Shown one piece after another: positions 5,704 to 13,097 of a stretch of 16,067 nt of DNA. This stretch comes from Rhodospirillaceae bacterium CCH5-H10. Lineage in GTDB: Bacteria; Pseudomonadota; Alphaproteobacteria; Reyranellales; Reyranellaceae. The DNA lies in the NCBI GenBank assembly GCA_001557035.1, contig LSKJ01000093.1, positions 1-16,067 on the forward strand. The letters are read 5' to 3'. Under the pieces are notes generated by a model. That model saw only the letters and a program-made list of their open reading frames with translations. It was not told the DNA's origin and did not search any database. Position numbers and translations under genes: made by a program. Each line of letters begins with the position of its first letter. Within the stretch, counting starts at the first letter, position 1.

Positions 5704-6382
5704 AACGGGCTTCGACGATCCGGCCATGGTGGCGCGCTACGCCGAGGGACCGCCGCGCTTCGTTCCGGGCTACGCCGCGCTGCAGACCATGACGCGGCTG
5801 CTGCTAGCCGAGCGTGTGCCGGAAGACGGACGCGTGCTGGTGCTCGGCGCCGGTGGCGGGCTGGAACTGAAGGCGTTCGCGGAGGCGCACCGGGGATGGA
5901 GCTTCGACGGTGTCGATCCCGCCGCGCCGATGCTCGATCTCGCGGCCCGCACCCTGGGCCCACTCGGTGTCCGCGCGCGTCTCACGCAAGGCTATGTCGG
6001 CGACGCGCCCGAGGGCCCGTTCGATGGCGCAACCTGCCTGTTGACGCTGCACTTCATGGATCGCGCGGAACGGCGGCGCACGGCGGCCGAAATCCACCGT
6101 CGCCTCCGGCCCGGCGCGCCCTACGTGATCGCCCATCTCGGCTTCCCGCAGGGAGATGGCGATGAAGGCGACCGCGCGCTCTGGCTGTCGCGACACGAGG
6201 CCTTTTTAGCCGCCGCCGGACTCGACGCCGAAAAAGCGGCAAGCACCCGCAAGGCGATCGACACAAGGACCCACATCCTCGCGCCGGCCGAGGACGAGAC
6301 GATCCTGCGCGACGCCGGCTTCTCGAAGGTGAGCCTGTTCTATGCCAGCTTCGCTTTTCGCGGCTGGGTCGCGACAGCGTAA
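5693..6382 (+). CDS. Class I SAM-dependent methyltransferase
   Basis: A 229-aa cytoplasmic protein with the Rossmann methyltransferase fold. Motif I is VLVLGAGGG at residues 48-56, the acidic residue after strand 2 is in FDGVDPAAPML (about 70-80), and motif IV lies around GPFDGATCLLTLHFM. The post-motif region RRRTAAEIHRRLRPGAPYVI is typical of Methyltransf_11/25-type enzymes. The substrate cannot be read from sequence. The N-terminal YAEGPPRFVPGY segment resembles small-molecule methyltransferases. The ATG at 5693 lies inside the end of the Rrf2 gene (11-bp overlap, different frame), a pairing that suggests the regulator controls this enzyme. It ends 7 bp before the stop of the convergent dioxygenase gene, leaving no room for a terminator between them. 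Confidence 0.85.
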   Translation: MRPETGFDDPAMVARYAEGPPRFVPGYAALQTMTRLLLAERVPEDGRVLVLGAGGGLELKAFAEAHRGWSFDGVDPAAPMLDLAARTLGPLGVRARLTQGYVGDAPEGPFDGATCLLTLHFMDRAERRRTAAEIHRRLRPGAPYVIAHLGFPQGDGDEGDRALWLSRHEAFLAAAGLDAEKAASTRKAIDTRTHILAPAEDETILRDAGFSKVSLFYASFAFRGWVATA

Positions 6383-6389
6383 GGCGACG

Positions 6390-7232
6390 CTAGGCCTGCA
6401 GGCGCAAGAACGGCTTGTCGCCGCACACCGTGACCCGGTGGCCGTACCGTCGGTGCGGGAAGTAGTCGAACATCGCGTGGTGCTGGACGCAGCGATTGTC
6501 CCAGAAGGCCACCGAGTTGGGCTGCCACTTGAAGCGGCACTGGAATTCCGGTGTCTCGATGTGGCGGTAGAGCATTTCCAGCAGCGCATCGCTCTCGTGC
6601 TTGCGCAGTTGCGGGATGCGCAGCGTGAAGCCGCGATTCACGTAGAGGCTCTGCTTGCCCGTAACCGGATGAGTGCGCACCACCGGATGCTCGGCGTTGG
6701 GGAACTTGATGTTGTCGCGGTCCGTGGCCTTCACGCGATAGTAGTGCGCCTTGGAACTGTCGTGCAGCGCCGTCAGGCCCTGCAGCAGCACCTTGATCGG
6801 CTCGGAGAGCGTGTCGTAGGCGCGGTACATGTTGGCGAACAGCGTGTCGCCGCCGCCCTCGGGCGGCACCTCGGTGAGATAGAGGATCGAGCCCATCGGC
6901 GGCTCGACGTCGCACGATACGTCGGTGTGCCATTCCTCGCCGGCGACGTGGCGCGACTTCTCGTCGGCCTTGATGACCAGGATCTCGGGATGCTCGGGCA
7001 GCTCGATCGGCGCGTTGGGATGGACGTGCAGCGGGCCGAAGCGGCGGCCGAATTCCTTGTGCTGCTCGACCGACATCTTCTGGTCGCGAAAGAAGATCAC
7101 AAGGTTCTCCATCAGCGCGTCGTGCACTTCCTGAAACTGCTGGTTGCCGAGCGGCTTGCCAAGATCGACACCGAATATCTCCGCCCCGATGCCGGGCGTC
7201 AGCTTGCGCACTTCGATCGACTGGTAGGCCAT
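6390..7232 (-). CDS. TauD/TfdA-family Fe(II)/2-oxoglutarate dioxygenase
   Basis: A 280-aa cytoplasmic oxygenase of the usual family length. The iron triad is complete: H102 and D104 in EWHTDVSC, and H251 in CVQHHAMFDY. R266 in GHRVTV is the expected 2-oxoglutarate anchor. The N-terminus, MAYQSIEVRKLTPGIGAEIFG, is the classical TauD opening. A GGAGGA lies a few nt before the ATG at 7232. The same frame stays open far upstream but only antisense to the J-protein gene, so the shorter start is right. TauD itself releases sulfite from taurine, and relatives act on 2,4-D, alkyl sulfates or small acids. No sulfonate transporter is nearby, so the substrate is open. Divergent from the J-protein gene, 156 bp away. 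Confidence 0.92.
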   Translation of the reverse strand: MAYQSIEVRKLTPGIGAEIFGVDLGKPLGNQQFQEVHDALMENLVIFFRDQKMSVEQHKEFGRRFGPLHVHPNAPIELPEHPEILVIKADEKSRHVAGEEWHTDVSCDVEPPMGSILYLTEVPPEGGGDTLFANMYRAYDTLSEPIKVLLQGLTALHDSSKAHYYRVKATDRDNIKFPNAEHPVVRTHPVTGKQSLYVNRGFTLRIPQLRKHESDALLEMLYRHIETPEFQCRFKWQPNSVAFWDNRCVQHHAMFDYFPHRRYGHRVTVCGDKPFLRLQA

Positions 7233-7388
7233 GGGCTTCCTCCCGGAACTCGTGTCCGTTGCCGGCGAGGATACGCGCCGCGGCGGCCTGCCGCAGGAGA
7301 ATTTCATCTGAATCCGTAATGCGGACTCTGGGACTGGGCCGGTGGGGCCGTGGGCCGTTCCGGTGAAATCCGGTAAGATGAAGCGGCG

Positions 7389-8432
7389 ATGAAGATCGAC
7401 GTCGACCATTATCTCGTGCTGGGCGTGCCGCGGACGGCGGACGCGGCGACGATCCGCGCGGCCTATGTCGATCTTGCGAAGAAGTATCACCCCGACGTCG
7501 CCTCGGGGAATCCGGAGCTGGCGGCCTACAATTTTCGCCAGATCACGGCCGCCTATCAGGTCCTGAGCGATCCCGAGGACCGGGCCGAATACGACGCGAA
7601 GGTCCAGTCGGCGCTTGATGCAGAGCGGGCACGACGCGAACAGGCGGCCCGGGCGGCGGCGACCGCGCGGGCGGCGAAGGCGGCCGGCAAGGCCCGCTCC
7701 CGGCAGCGCATCGCAGCGATCCTGTTCGGCAAGGCGCGCGCGGCGGTCCGGGCGGCGGCTCCGCGCCCTGGCCCGGGGCTTCGCCAGTCTCTGCCCGGGT
7801 TGTTCCCTCCGCCGCGTCCCATGGCGCCGGCGGGCCGACTGCTGCATGCCGATGCGACTGCACGTCGGCGAGCCGCGGTGATGCTTGCCGTGGTGCTGCT
7901 CGTTTTCGTCGGCGTCAGCGGCTACCTCGCGCAGCGCTACGTCCGCGCGCCCGGCTTCGAAGTGATGGCCGCCTCCGAAGCGATGCGCCCCGGGGCGGAG
8001 CCACCGGCCGACAAGCCCCGTCCCGCGCCGGTGCCGCAGATGCAGCAGCCCAGCCAGTACGGTGCCTCGCCCGACCGTCCGCCCTCGGCCCCGATGCCGG
8101 GCGTCGCTGCGGGCCGCGCGGCTGTACCGAAACCCGCGCCGGCCGAGATCACCGACGGCCAGTCGGTCTGTGTTGCCGACGACGGCGCCAAGTTCGCGAT
8201 CATCAACCGCGGCGGCGAGCCCACCGTGATCTACAACGGCGCCGTGCCGGTGCGGGCCTCGGTGCTGTTCGCCGACCGCCATCTCGTGGTGCTGACCGGG
8301 ATCGTGCCGACCGACACGATCATGATCGGCATCCAGCGCGGCCAGGAGAATGCCACGCACGTCTATTACGCCGATCCCCGCGGTGCGATCGTCCAGACCG
8401 TCGTCGCGCGCTGCGAAGGGCGGGCGTATTAG
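7389..8432 (+). CDS. Membrane-anchored J-domain protein
   Basis: A 347-aa protein with an N-terminal J domain, residues about 6-70, with HPD at 34-36 and the flanking helices YLVLGVPRTADAATIRAAY and ITAAYQVLSDPEDRAEYDAK. A highly charged Ala/Arg-rich helix (75-125) and a Pro-rich stretch follow. A single membrane helix spans about 162-181 (AAVMLAVVLLVFVGVSGYLA). After it come a Pro/Ala-rich linker (about 195-252) and a C-terminal domain of ~90 residues with two cysteines, C261 and C342, that could form a disulfide if periplasmic. By the positive-inside rule the J domain is cytoplasmic, where it would stimulate DnaK. There is no zinc-finger or DnaJ C-terminal domain, so it is a type III J-protein. 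The C-terminal domain is unfamiliar to me. The RBS is weak. Confidence 0.82.
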   Translation: MKIDVDHYLVLGVPRTADAATIRAAYVDLAKKYHPDVASGNPELAAYNFRQITAAYQVLSDPEDRAEYDAKVQSALDAERARREQAARAAATARAAKAAGKARSRQRIAAILFGKARAAVRAAAPRPGPGLRQSLPGLFPPPRPMAPAGRLLHADATARRRAAVMLAVVLLVFVGVSGYLAQRYVRAPGFEVMAASEAMRPGAEPPADKPRPAPVPQMQQPSQYGASPDRPPSAPMPGVAAGRAAVPKPAPAEITDGQSVCVADDGAKFAIINRGGEPTVIYNGAVPVRASVLFADRHLVVLTGIVPTDTIMIGIQRGQENATHVYYADPRGAIVQTVVARCEGRAY

Positions 8433-8483
8433 AGCCGACCGGCGTCACTCCCAGCGACGCACACATCCTCGCAACCACTGCAG

Positions 8484-8566
8484 TGTCATCCCGAGCGTAG
8501 CGAGGGACCCTTGCTCTTATCGGCAGGCGTTAAAAGGAAAGGTCCCTCGCTGCGCTCGGGATGACA
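8484..8566. repeat. REP-like palindromic repeat, copy 1
   Basis: Two 26-nt arms (8484-8509 and 8541-8566) are inverted copies with one mismatch, separated by 31 nt. Each arm holds the core CATCCCGAGCG ... AGCGAGGGACC. This is the dispersed, G+C-rich palindrome type found by the hundreds between genes in many proteobacteria. A second, slightly different copy lies at 12599-12684. Transcribed, it would fold into a long hairpin after the J-protein gene. Confidence 0.75.
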
Positions 8567-8610
8567 ATCTTGTTGGAACGGCGAAGCGTGCGCCCGATCT
8601 CCAGCCATGA

Positions 8611-8645
8611 CGAAGGCCGGTCCGCTTCGTTCGGACCGGCCTTCG
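8611..8645 (-). terminator. Strong hairpin after the enoyl-CoA hydratase gene
   Basis: A perfect 14-bp inverted repeat (CGAAGGCCGGTCCG at 8611-8624, CGGACCGGCCTTCG at 8632-8645) with a 7-nt loop lies 14 bp beyond the hydratase stop. It is ideally placed to end that leftward operon. The following bases are not T-rich, so it may also work as an mRNA-stabilising stem. Confidence 0.6.
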
Positions 8646-8658
8646 CGACTTCGGCAAA

Positions 8659-9465
8659 CTACTTCTTCTTCACGCTTTCGAGCGTCGGCAGCTTGTAGCG
8701 GTCCTCGGGATCGTTCCAGCCCTTGAAGTTGGGCTTGCGCTTCTCCGCGAAGGCGGCGCGCGATTCCATGAGGTCGCTCTTGGCGCCGTGATCGTGCAGC
8801 GCGTCGGCGAGCTTCTGCTGGTCGGCGGTCGGGGCAGGGCGCATCTGGCGCATCATGTGCACCGTGTTCACGCGCGACGCCGGCGGCAGGGTCAGCAGAT
8901 GCTGGGCCATCGACATGGCCGTCGGCATCAGCTCGGCCGCGTCGACGAGGCGGTTCACGAAGCCGATCTCGTAGAAGCGCTGCGCGGTGAAGCGAAAGCC
9001 CAGCGCCATCTCCATCGCCACGGGATAGGGCAGGTTGGCGATGTGGCCGTGATTGTAGCCGCCCAGCAGCCAGCGCTTGGCCTCCGAGACCTCGAACACC
9101 GCCTCGCGCACCGCGACGCGCAGGTCAGTGCGCTCGACCAGCATGAAGCCGCCGCCCATGGCGAAGCCGTTGATCGCGGCGATCACCGGCTTCTCGAGCT
9201 TGCCCGACATGAACGGGTCCTCGATCTCGGGGCGGCGGCCACCGGCCACGCCGTCCTTAAGCGATTCCTTCATGTCCTCGCCGGCGCAGAAGCCGCGGCC
9301 GGCGCCGGTGAAGATGGCGACTTCGAGCTCCTTCGACTCGCGGAACTCGTTCCAGGCCGCCGACAGGTCGGTGCGCATCTCGTGATTGAGCGCGTTCAGC
9401 CGGTCGGGCCGGTTCATCCGTACGACGAAGATCTGCCCGTGCTTTTCGGTTTCGACGACAGCCAT
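8659..9465 (-). CDS. Enoyl-CoA hydratase/isomerase family protein
   Basis: A 268-aa crotonase-fold protein. The first oxyanion-hole block is GAGRGFCAGEDMKE (54-67) and the second is INGFAMGGGFML (98-109), both intact, so acyl-CoA binding and enolate stabilisation are expected. Of the two catalytic glutamates of rat crotonase, the one after GGG (Glu144) is replaced by Met108, while E128 in VSEAKRW is the Glu164 counterpart. The reaction is therefore probably not standard hydration, though isomerase or hydrolase activity remains possible. The C-terminal region ends with SRAAFAEKRKPNFKGW, a common ECH-family tail that covers the active site. AAGGA lies 7 nt before the ATG. It follows the alpha/beta hydrolase gene by 9 bp, so the two form an operon. 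Confidence 0.92.
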   Translation of the reverse strand: MAVVETEKHGQIFVVRMNRPDRLNALNHEMRTDLSAAWNEFRESKELEVAIFTGAGRGFCAGEDMKESLKDGVAGGRRPEIEDPFMSGKLEKPVIAAINGFAMGGGFMLVERTDLRVAVREAVFEVSEAKRWLLGGYNHGHIANLPYPVAMEMALGFRFTAQRFYEIGFVNRLVDAAELMPTAMSMAQHLLTLPPASRVNTVHMMRQMRPAPTADQQKLADALHDHGAKSDLMESRAAFAEKRKPNFKGWNDPEDRYKLPTLESVKKK

Positions 9466-9474
9466 GTTGTTTCC

Positions 9475-10296
9475 TTATCCCTTGATGAATGCGAGCAGGT
9501 CCGCGTTGAGCTCGTCCTTGTTCATGCTGGCGAGCCCGTGGCTTCCCTTCGGATAGACCTTGAGCGTTGCGCCCTTCACGAGCTTGGCCGACATGCGGCC
9601 GGCGGCGTCGATCGGCACGATCTGGTCGTCGTCGCCGTGGATGACGAGCGTCGGCACGTCGAATTTCTTGAGGTCCTCGGTGAAGTCGGTCTCGGAGAAG
9701 GCCTTGATGCAGTCGAGCAGCGGCTTCAGCCCGCCCATCATGCCCTGCATCCAGAAGAAGTCGCGCACACCCTGGCTCACCTTCGCGCCGTCGCGATTGG
9801 CGCCGTAGAACGGCGTCGTCAGGTCCTTGAAGAACTGCGAACGGTCGTCGGTCACGCCCTTGCGGATACCGTCGAACACTTCCATTGGCAGTCCGCCGGG
9901 ATTGGCCGCGGTCTTGAGCATGAGTGGCGGCACGGCGCTCACCAGCACGGCCTTGGACACGCGTTTGGTGCCGTGACGGCCGATATAGTGCGCGACCTCG
10001 CCGCCGCCGGTCGAATGGCCGACCATCGCAGCGCCTTTGAGATCGAGCGCCTCGAACAGAGCCGCGAGATCGTCGGCGTAGGTGTCCATCTCGTTGCCGT
10101 CCCAGGTCTGGCCCGAGCGGCCATGGCCGCGGCGATCGTGCGCGATCACGCGAAAGCCGTGATTGGCCAGGAACACCATCTGGTCTTCCCAGGCATCGGC
10201 GGTCAGCGGCCAGCCATGGCTGAAAGTGACGACGGGGCCCTTGCCCCAGTCCTTGTAGTAGATGTCGGTGCCGTCGCGGGTCTTGATGAAGGGCAT
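9475..10296 (-). CDS. Alpha/beta hydrolase, non-heme chloroperoxidase/esterase type
   Basis: A 273-aa cytoplasmic serine hydrolase. The nucleophile elbow GHSTGGG gives S95, the acid is in HGDDDQIVP (D224 most likely) and the catalytic histidine is H253 in GSHGLA. The oxyanion strand reads SHGWP (26-30). The HGWP motif and N-terminal [15 protein letters not shown] place it with the cofactor-free haloperoxidase/perhydrolase/arylesterase branch. In vivo such enzymes are usually esterases or lactonases. The ATG at 10296 is preceded by GAGGAG, and the open frame upstream of it lacks family resemblance. It is the first gene of a two-gene unit with the enoyl-CoA hydratase 9 bp downstream. No clue to the shared substrate is seen. 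Confidence 0.92.
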   Translation of the reverse strand: MPFIKTRDGTDIYYKDWGKGPVVTFSHGWPLTADAWEDQMVFLANHGFRVIAHDRRGHGRSGQTWDGNEMDTYADDLAALFEALDLKGAAMVGHSTGGGEVAHYIGRHGTKRVSKAVLVSAVPPLMLKTAANPGGLPMEVFDGIRKGVTDDRSQFFKDLTTPFYGANRDGAKVSQGVRDFFWMQGMMGGLKPLLDCIKAFSETDFTEDLKKFDVPTLVIHGDDDQIVPIDAAGRMSAKLVKGATLKVYPKGSHGLASMNKDELNADLLAFIKG

Positions 10297-10380
10297 GTGA
10301 CGCTCCTCTCGTTGCGGGGTCCGGATTCGATGCGGGAGAATGCACCAGCCGTGAGGTCGGAGCGAGCAAACAGTATGCCC

Positions 10381-10507
10381 GTCGTCTCGACCGCAGCCTC
10401 GCATGGCGAGGCGGAGCGGAAAGACCTTCTCTCAACAATACAGTTGCTCCGCTTCGCGCTGGAGCCTGCCCCGATGGCTTCCGAGGGGGCGCTCCGGTCG
10501 AGACGAC
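10381..10507. repeat. Inverted repeat with REP-like arms, second family
   Basis: GTCGTCTCGACCG (10381-10393) recurs as a perfect inverted copy at 10495-10507. Between them lie GGAGCGGAAAGACCTTCTC and CTCCGCTTCGCGCTGGAGC, again of repeat-like, self-complementary composition. The arrangement fills most of the 223-bp gap between the hydrolase start and the CinA stop. It resembles degenerate dispersed palindromes of alphaproteobacteria and differs from the CATCC(C/T)GAGCG family elsewhere in the window. Confidence 0.55.
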
Positions 10508-10519
10508 GGAGTTTTCGAA

Positions 10520-11761
10520 CTACCGACGCTCGAAGTCGATGCGTTCGTCGACGGGGAGGCCGAGCAGGTGACGGCGCAGGCAATCGAGGCCGAGTTCGGT
10601 GGCGCCGATGCGCACCCAGTCGCGGCCGCCGACCAGGCGGGCCTGGCGCGTGACGGCGCCGCTCTCATCGGCGAGGCCGATGCAGATCGTGCCGCCCATG
10701 TCGGGCCGGTCGGCGCCCTCGTCGAGTTCGAGCAGCAGCACCAGCGCATGGCTGGCGCCGGTCGATGCGCGCAGGGCCTTGGCGGCGGACGCCGCGGCAT
10801 CCGGCGTCACGCCGGTGGCGCCCAGCTCGGCGATGTCGCGCGCGACGATGCCGCGGCGGAAGGCGCGCTCGGCGCCGGCCAGCGGCGCGAGACGGGCGGC
10901 GAGATGGCCGCCGGTGATCATCTCGGCGGTGGCGAGGGTCGCGCCCTTTTCCAGAAGCTTGCCCAGCACCACGCCTTCGAGGGTCTGCTCGTCCTCGGCG
11001 ACGATGAAGTTGCCCAGCCGCCTGCGCACCTCGGCCTCGGCCGGGTCGAGCAGGGCGGAGAGGGCAGCCTCGTCATCGGCACGCAGCGCAAGCTTGGTCT
11101 CGAGCTGCGGATAGTGCGCCTGGAAGCCGAGCTTGATGCCGCCGTCTTCCTTGAACGCGGCCATGTCCCCCAGCATCTGGTCGGCGCGCGATTCGCCGAT
11201 GCCGAACGTGTGGAAGCGCTTCAGCTTCGTCACGCCCTTGATGCCGCTCATCGCCAGGATGCGCGGCAGGACCTGTTCGTCGAGCATGCGGCGCATCTCG
11301 CGGGGCACGCCGGGCGTGAAGAAGAAGCGTGCCTTGCCGATGGTGACGGCGAAGCCGCAGGCGGTGCCGATCGGATTGTCGATGAACTCGGCATTGGCTG
11401 GCAGCATCGCCTGCTTCACGTTGTTGGGCGGCATGACGCGCCCGCGCCGCGCGTAGGATTCCTCCATGCGCGTCATCCAGTAGTCGCTCTTCACCAGCTC
11501 GACGCCGCAGGCCTGGGCGGCGACCTCCTGCGAGAGATCGTCGACCGTGGGCCCGAGCCCGCCGTTCACGATCACCGCATCGGCGCGCTCGCCGGCCTGA
11601 TGGAAGGCTTTCAGGAGACTCTCGCGGTCGTCGCCGACCGTGGTGCCCCAGTGGACACCGAGGCCGACCTCGACGAGGCGGCGGGCCATGTGGCTGTAGT
11701 TGGTGTTGACGGTCTTGCCGGTGAGGATCTCGTCGCCGGTACAGAGGATTTCTACGCGCAT
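10520..11761 (-). CDS. cinA: CinA-family protein with a degenerate amidase domain
   Basis: A 413-aa two-domain cytoplasmic protein. The N-terminal MoCF/COG1058 domain (1 to about 170) is well kept: EILCTGDEILTGKTVNTN, NGGLGPTVDD (66-75) and FTPGVPREM (148-156). In CinA it acts as an ADP-ribose/NAD-related pyrophosphatase. The C-terminal domain (from about 260) should be the nicotinamide-nucleotide deamidase PncC, but its signature ESCTGG reads EMITGG (280-285), and the downstream SNEAK lysine motif is absent (VARDIAELGATGV). The fold is recognisable while the deamidase activity is probably lost. The name CinA fits the architecture. A role in competence or NAD recycling is not shown. It is divergent from the RraA-like gene with 49 bp between the starts. 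Confidence 0.88.
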   Translation of the reverse strand: MRVEILCTGDEILTGKTVNTNYSHMARRLVEVGLGVHWGTTVGDDRESLLKAFHQAGERADAVIVNGGLGPTVDDLSQEVAAQACGVELVKSDYWMTRMEESYARRGRVMPPNNVKQAMLPANAEFIDNPIGTACGFAVTIGKARFFFTPGVPREMRRMLDEQVLPRILAMSGIKGVTKLKRFHTFGIGESRADQMLGDMAAFKEDGGIKLGFQAHYPQLETKLALRADDEAALSALLDPAEAEVRRRLGNFIVAEDEQTLEGVVLGKLLEKGATLATAEMITGGHLAARLAPLAGAERAFRRGIVARDIAELGATGVTPDAAASAAKALRASTGASHALVLLLELDEGADRPDMGGTICIGLADESGAVTRQARLVGGRDWVRIGATELGLDCLRRHLLGLPVDERIDFERR

Positions 11762-11810
11762 GCGCGGAATTATCGGCTAACGTCGCCTGAATCAAAAGGG
11801 GGAGAGAAGC

Positions 11811-12527
11811 ATGGCCGACCTGTCATCCGATCTGCGAGAGGCGCTGGCCAGGGTCGGCACCTCGACTCTGACGGGTGTGCTCAACCGGCGGGGACTGCGC
11901 AGCATGACCCTGTTCGACGTGTGGCCGATCCGGCCCGAGCAGCCGCGCATGGTCGGGCTCGCCTTCACGATGCGGTTCATTCCGTCGCGCGAGGACAAGG
12001 ACGGACCGACGTCCACCAACCGCTCGATGGTGCAGCCACAGGCGATGGAGGAGTGCCCGCCGGGCCATGTGCTGATGATCGATTCACGCGGCGATTCGCG
12101 GGCGGCCTCTGCCGGCGATCTCTATGTCGGCCGACTGAAGGCGCGTGGTGCGGCCGGGATCGTCACCGACGGCGGCTTCCGCGACACCGACGGTGTGCAC
12201 AAGACGGGACTCCCGGCCTATCACCGCCGCCCGTCCTCGCCGCCGAGCCCGATCGCGCATCGCCCGGTCGACCTCAACCTGCCGATCGCCTGTGGCGGCG
12301 TTGCCATCTATCCCGGCGACGTGATCGTGGGCGACCGCGACGCGATCGTCGTCATCCCGCCCGACATCGTCGAGGCCGTCGCCGAGGAAGCGCTGAACAA
12401 CTACCACTACGAGGAATTCGCGGAGGCCGAAGTGGCCCGCGGTCGTTCGTTGAAGGGCCTGTTCCCCGTGGCCGGGGAGGAAGCCAAGCGCGACTTCGAG
12501 GCCTGGAAGGCGCGGGGGAAGAAGTAG
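11811..12527 (+). CDS. RraA-like / HMG-aldolase family protein
   Basis: A 238-aa soluble protein of the RraA fold, which includes the E. coli RNase E inhibitor RraA and class II aldolases for 4-hydroxy-4-methyl-2-oxoglutarate. The signature is present: GDLYVGRLKARGAAGIVTDG (102-121) followed by R124-D125, the substrate and metal-binding Arg-Asp of the aldolases, with G102-D103 upstream. The length (over 220 aa) fits the aldolase or alphaproteobacterial RraA-like branch more than the 160-aa regulator. Annotation pipelines often name this group ribonuclease activity regulator. I prefer an enzyme but cannot name the substrate. The start has a strong purine-rich GGGGGAGAG. CinA is divergent. REP-like repeats follow its stop. 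Confidence 0.85.
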   Translation: MADLSSDLREALARVGTSTLTGVLNRRGLRSMTLFDVWPIRPEQPRMVGLAFTMRFIPSREDKDGPTSTNRSMVQPQAMEECPPGHVLMIDSRGDSRAASAGDLYVGRLKARGAAGIVTDGGFRDTDGVHKTGLPAYHRRPSSPPSPIAHRPVDLNLPIACGGVAIYPGDVIVGDRDAIVVIPPDIVEAVAEEALNNYHYEEFAEAEVARGRSLKGLFPVAGEEAKRDFEAWKARGKK

Positions 12528-12556
12528 GCGGCGCCAGAAAAGCCGTTGCGAGGCTC

Positions 12557-12684
12557 CGCTCAGGACGACGGAATTCTATCGACAGAGCTCAACAATAAGT
12601 CGTCCTGAGCGAAGCGAAGGACCTTGCCGAGCGGCCGGCTGACTCCTTGGCGGGCGTGAGATCCTTCGCTGCGCTCAGGATGAC
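12557..12684. repeat. REP-like palindromic repeat, copy 2 with an extra arm
   Basis: Arms at 12599-12623 and 12660-12684 (25 nt each) are inverted copies matching at 22 of 25 positions, with the core CCTGAGCG ... AGCGAAGGA. A third, partial inverted arm CGCTCAGGACGAC lies at 12557-12569. The family is the same as the repeat at 8484-8566, with C/T differences. The right arm runs 10 bp into the 3' end of the OsmC gene, so the repeat encodes the last few OsmC codons. Confidence 0.72.
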
Positions 12685-13079
12685 GCAGCGAGAGAAGTCC
12701 TGATCTCCAGCCCGCTTTTCAGCGTGAGCGTCACCGGGGTGCGCTCGGCGATGTCGGCCATGCGCTTCTTCTGCTCGTCGTCGACGGCGCCCTCGATGGT
12801 CAGGACGCGGTCGATGCGCTGCCTGTCGCCGTCGCGGCTGAAATGGATGTCGGCGTGGACGGCGGTCACCGGCCACTGCTTGCGCTCGGCATACATGCGG
12901 AGCGTGATGACGGTGCAGGCGCCGAGCGCCGAGGTCAGGAGATCGTAGGGGGCGGGACCGGCATCCTTGCCGCCCAGCTCCGGGCCTTCGTCGGCCGTCA
13001 GCCTGTGGTGTCCGCCGTGGCCCGTGGCGATGGCGGTCGCGTAGTTGGTGGTACCGATGCTTGCCTTTGCGTGCGCCAT
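12675..13079 (-). CDS. OsmC-family protein
   Basis: A 134-aa cytoplasmic protein of the OsmC/Ohr fold, which reduces organic hydroperoxides with thiols. The first conserved cysteine is C55 in LTSALGACTVITLRMYAERK, with the expected surroundings. The second catalytic cysteine, normally in a CPVHRTL motif near the C-terminus, is replaced: the protein reads AERTPVTLTLKSG. Peroxidase turnover by the usual two-cysteine mechanism is therefore doubtful. Many related YhfA-like proteins keep both. GGAG precedes the ATG at 13079. The gene's 3' end runs into a REP-like arm. Upstream on the same strand, 55 bp away, is the small histone-like gene, with a hairpin between, so co-transcription is uncertain. 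Confidence 0.88.
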   Translation of the reverse strand: MAHAKASIGTTNYATAIATGHGGHHRLTADEGPELGGKDAGPAPYDLLTSALGACTVITLRMYAERKQWPVTAVHADIHFSRDGDRQRIDRVLTIEGAVDDEQKKRMADIAERTPVTLTLKSGLEIRTSLAASS

Positions 13080-13097
13080 GTCAGGCTCCCGATGCGT

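Noticed and set aside
7233..8360. Long N-terminal extension of the TauD frame
   Set aside because: It is antisense to the J-domain gene, and TauD proteins start at MAYQSIEVRKL with a GGAGGA before it.
8788..10653. 621-codon open frame on the plus strand
   Set aside because: It is the mirror of the enoyl-CoA hydratase and hydrolase genes, with His/Arg/Ala-rich nonsense composition typical of GC-rich antisense frames.
10403..12598. 731-codon open frame on the plus strand
   Set aside because: It crosses antisense over CinA and then out of frame through the RraA-like gene. No domain is recognisable.
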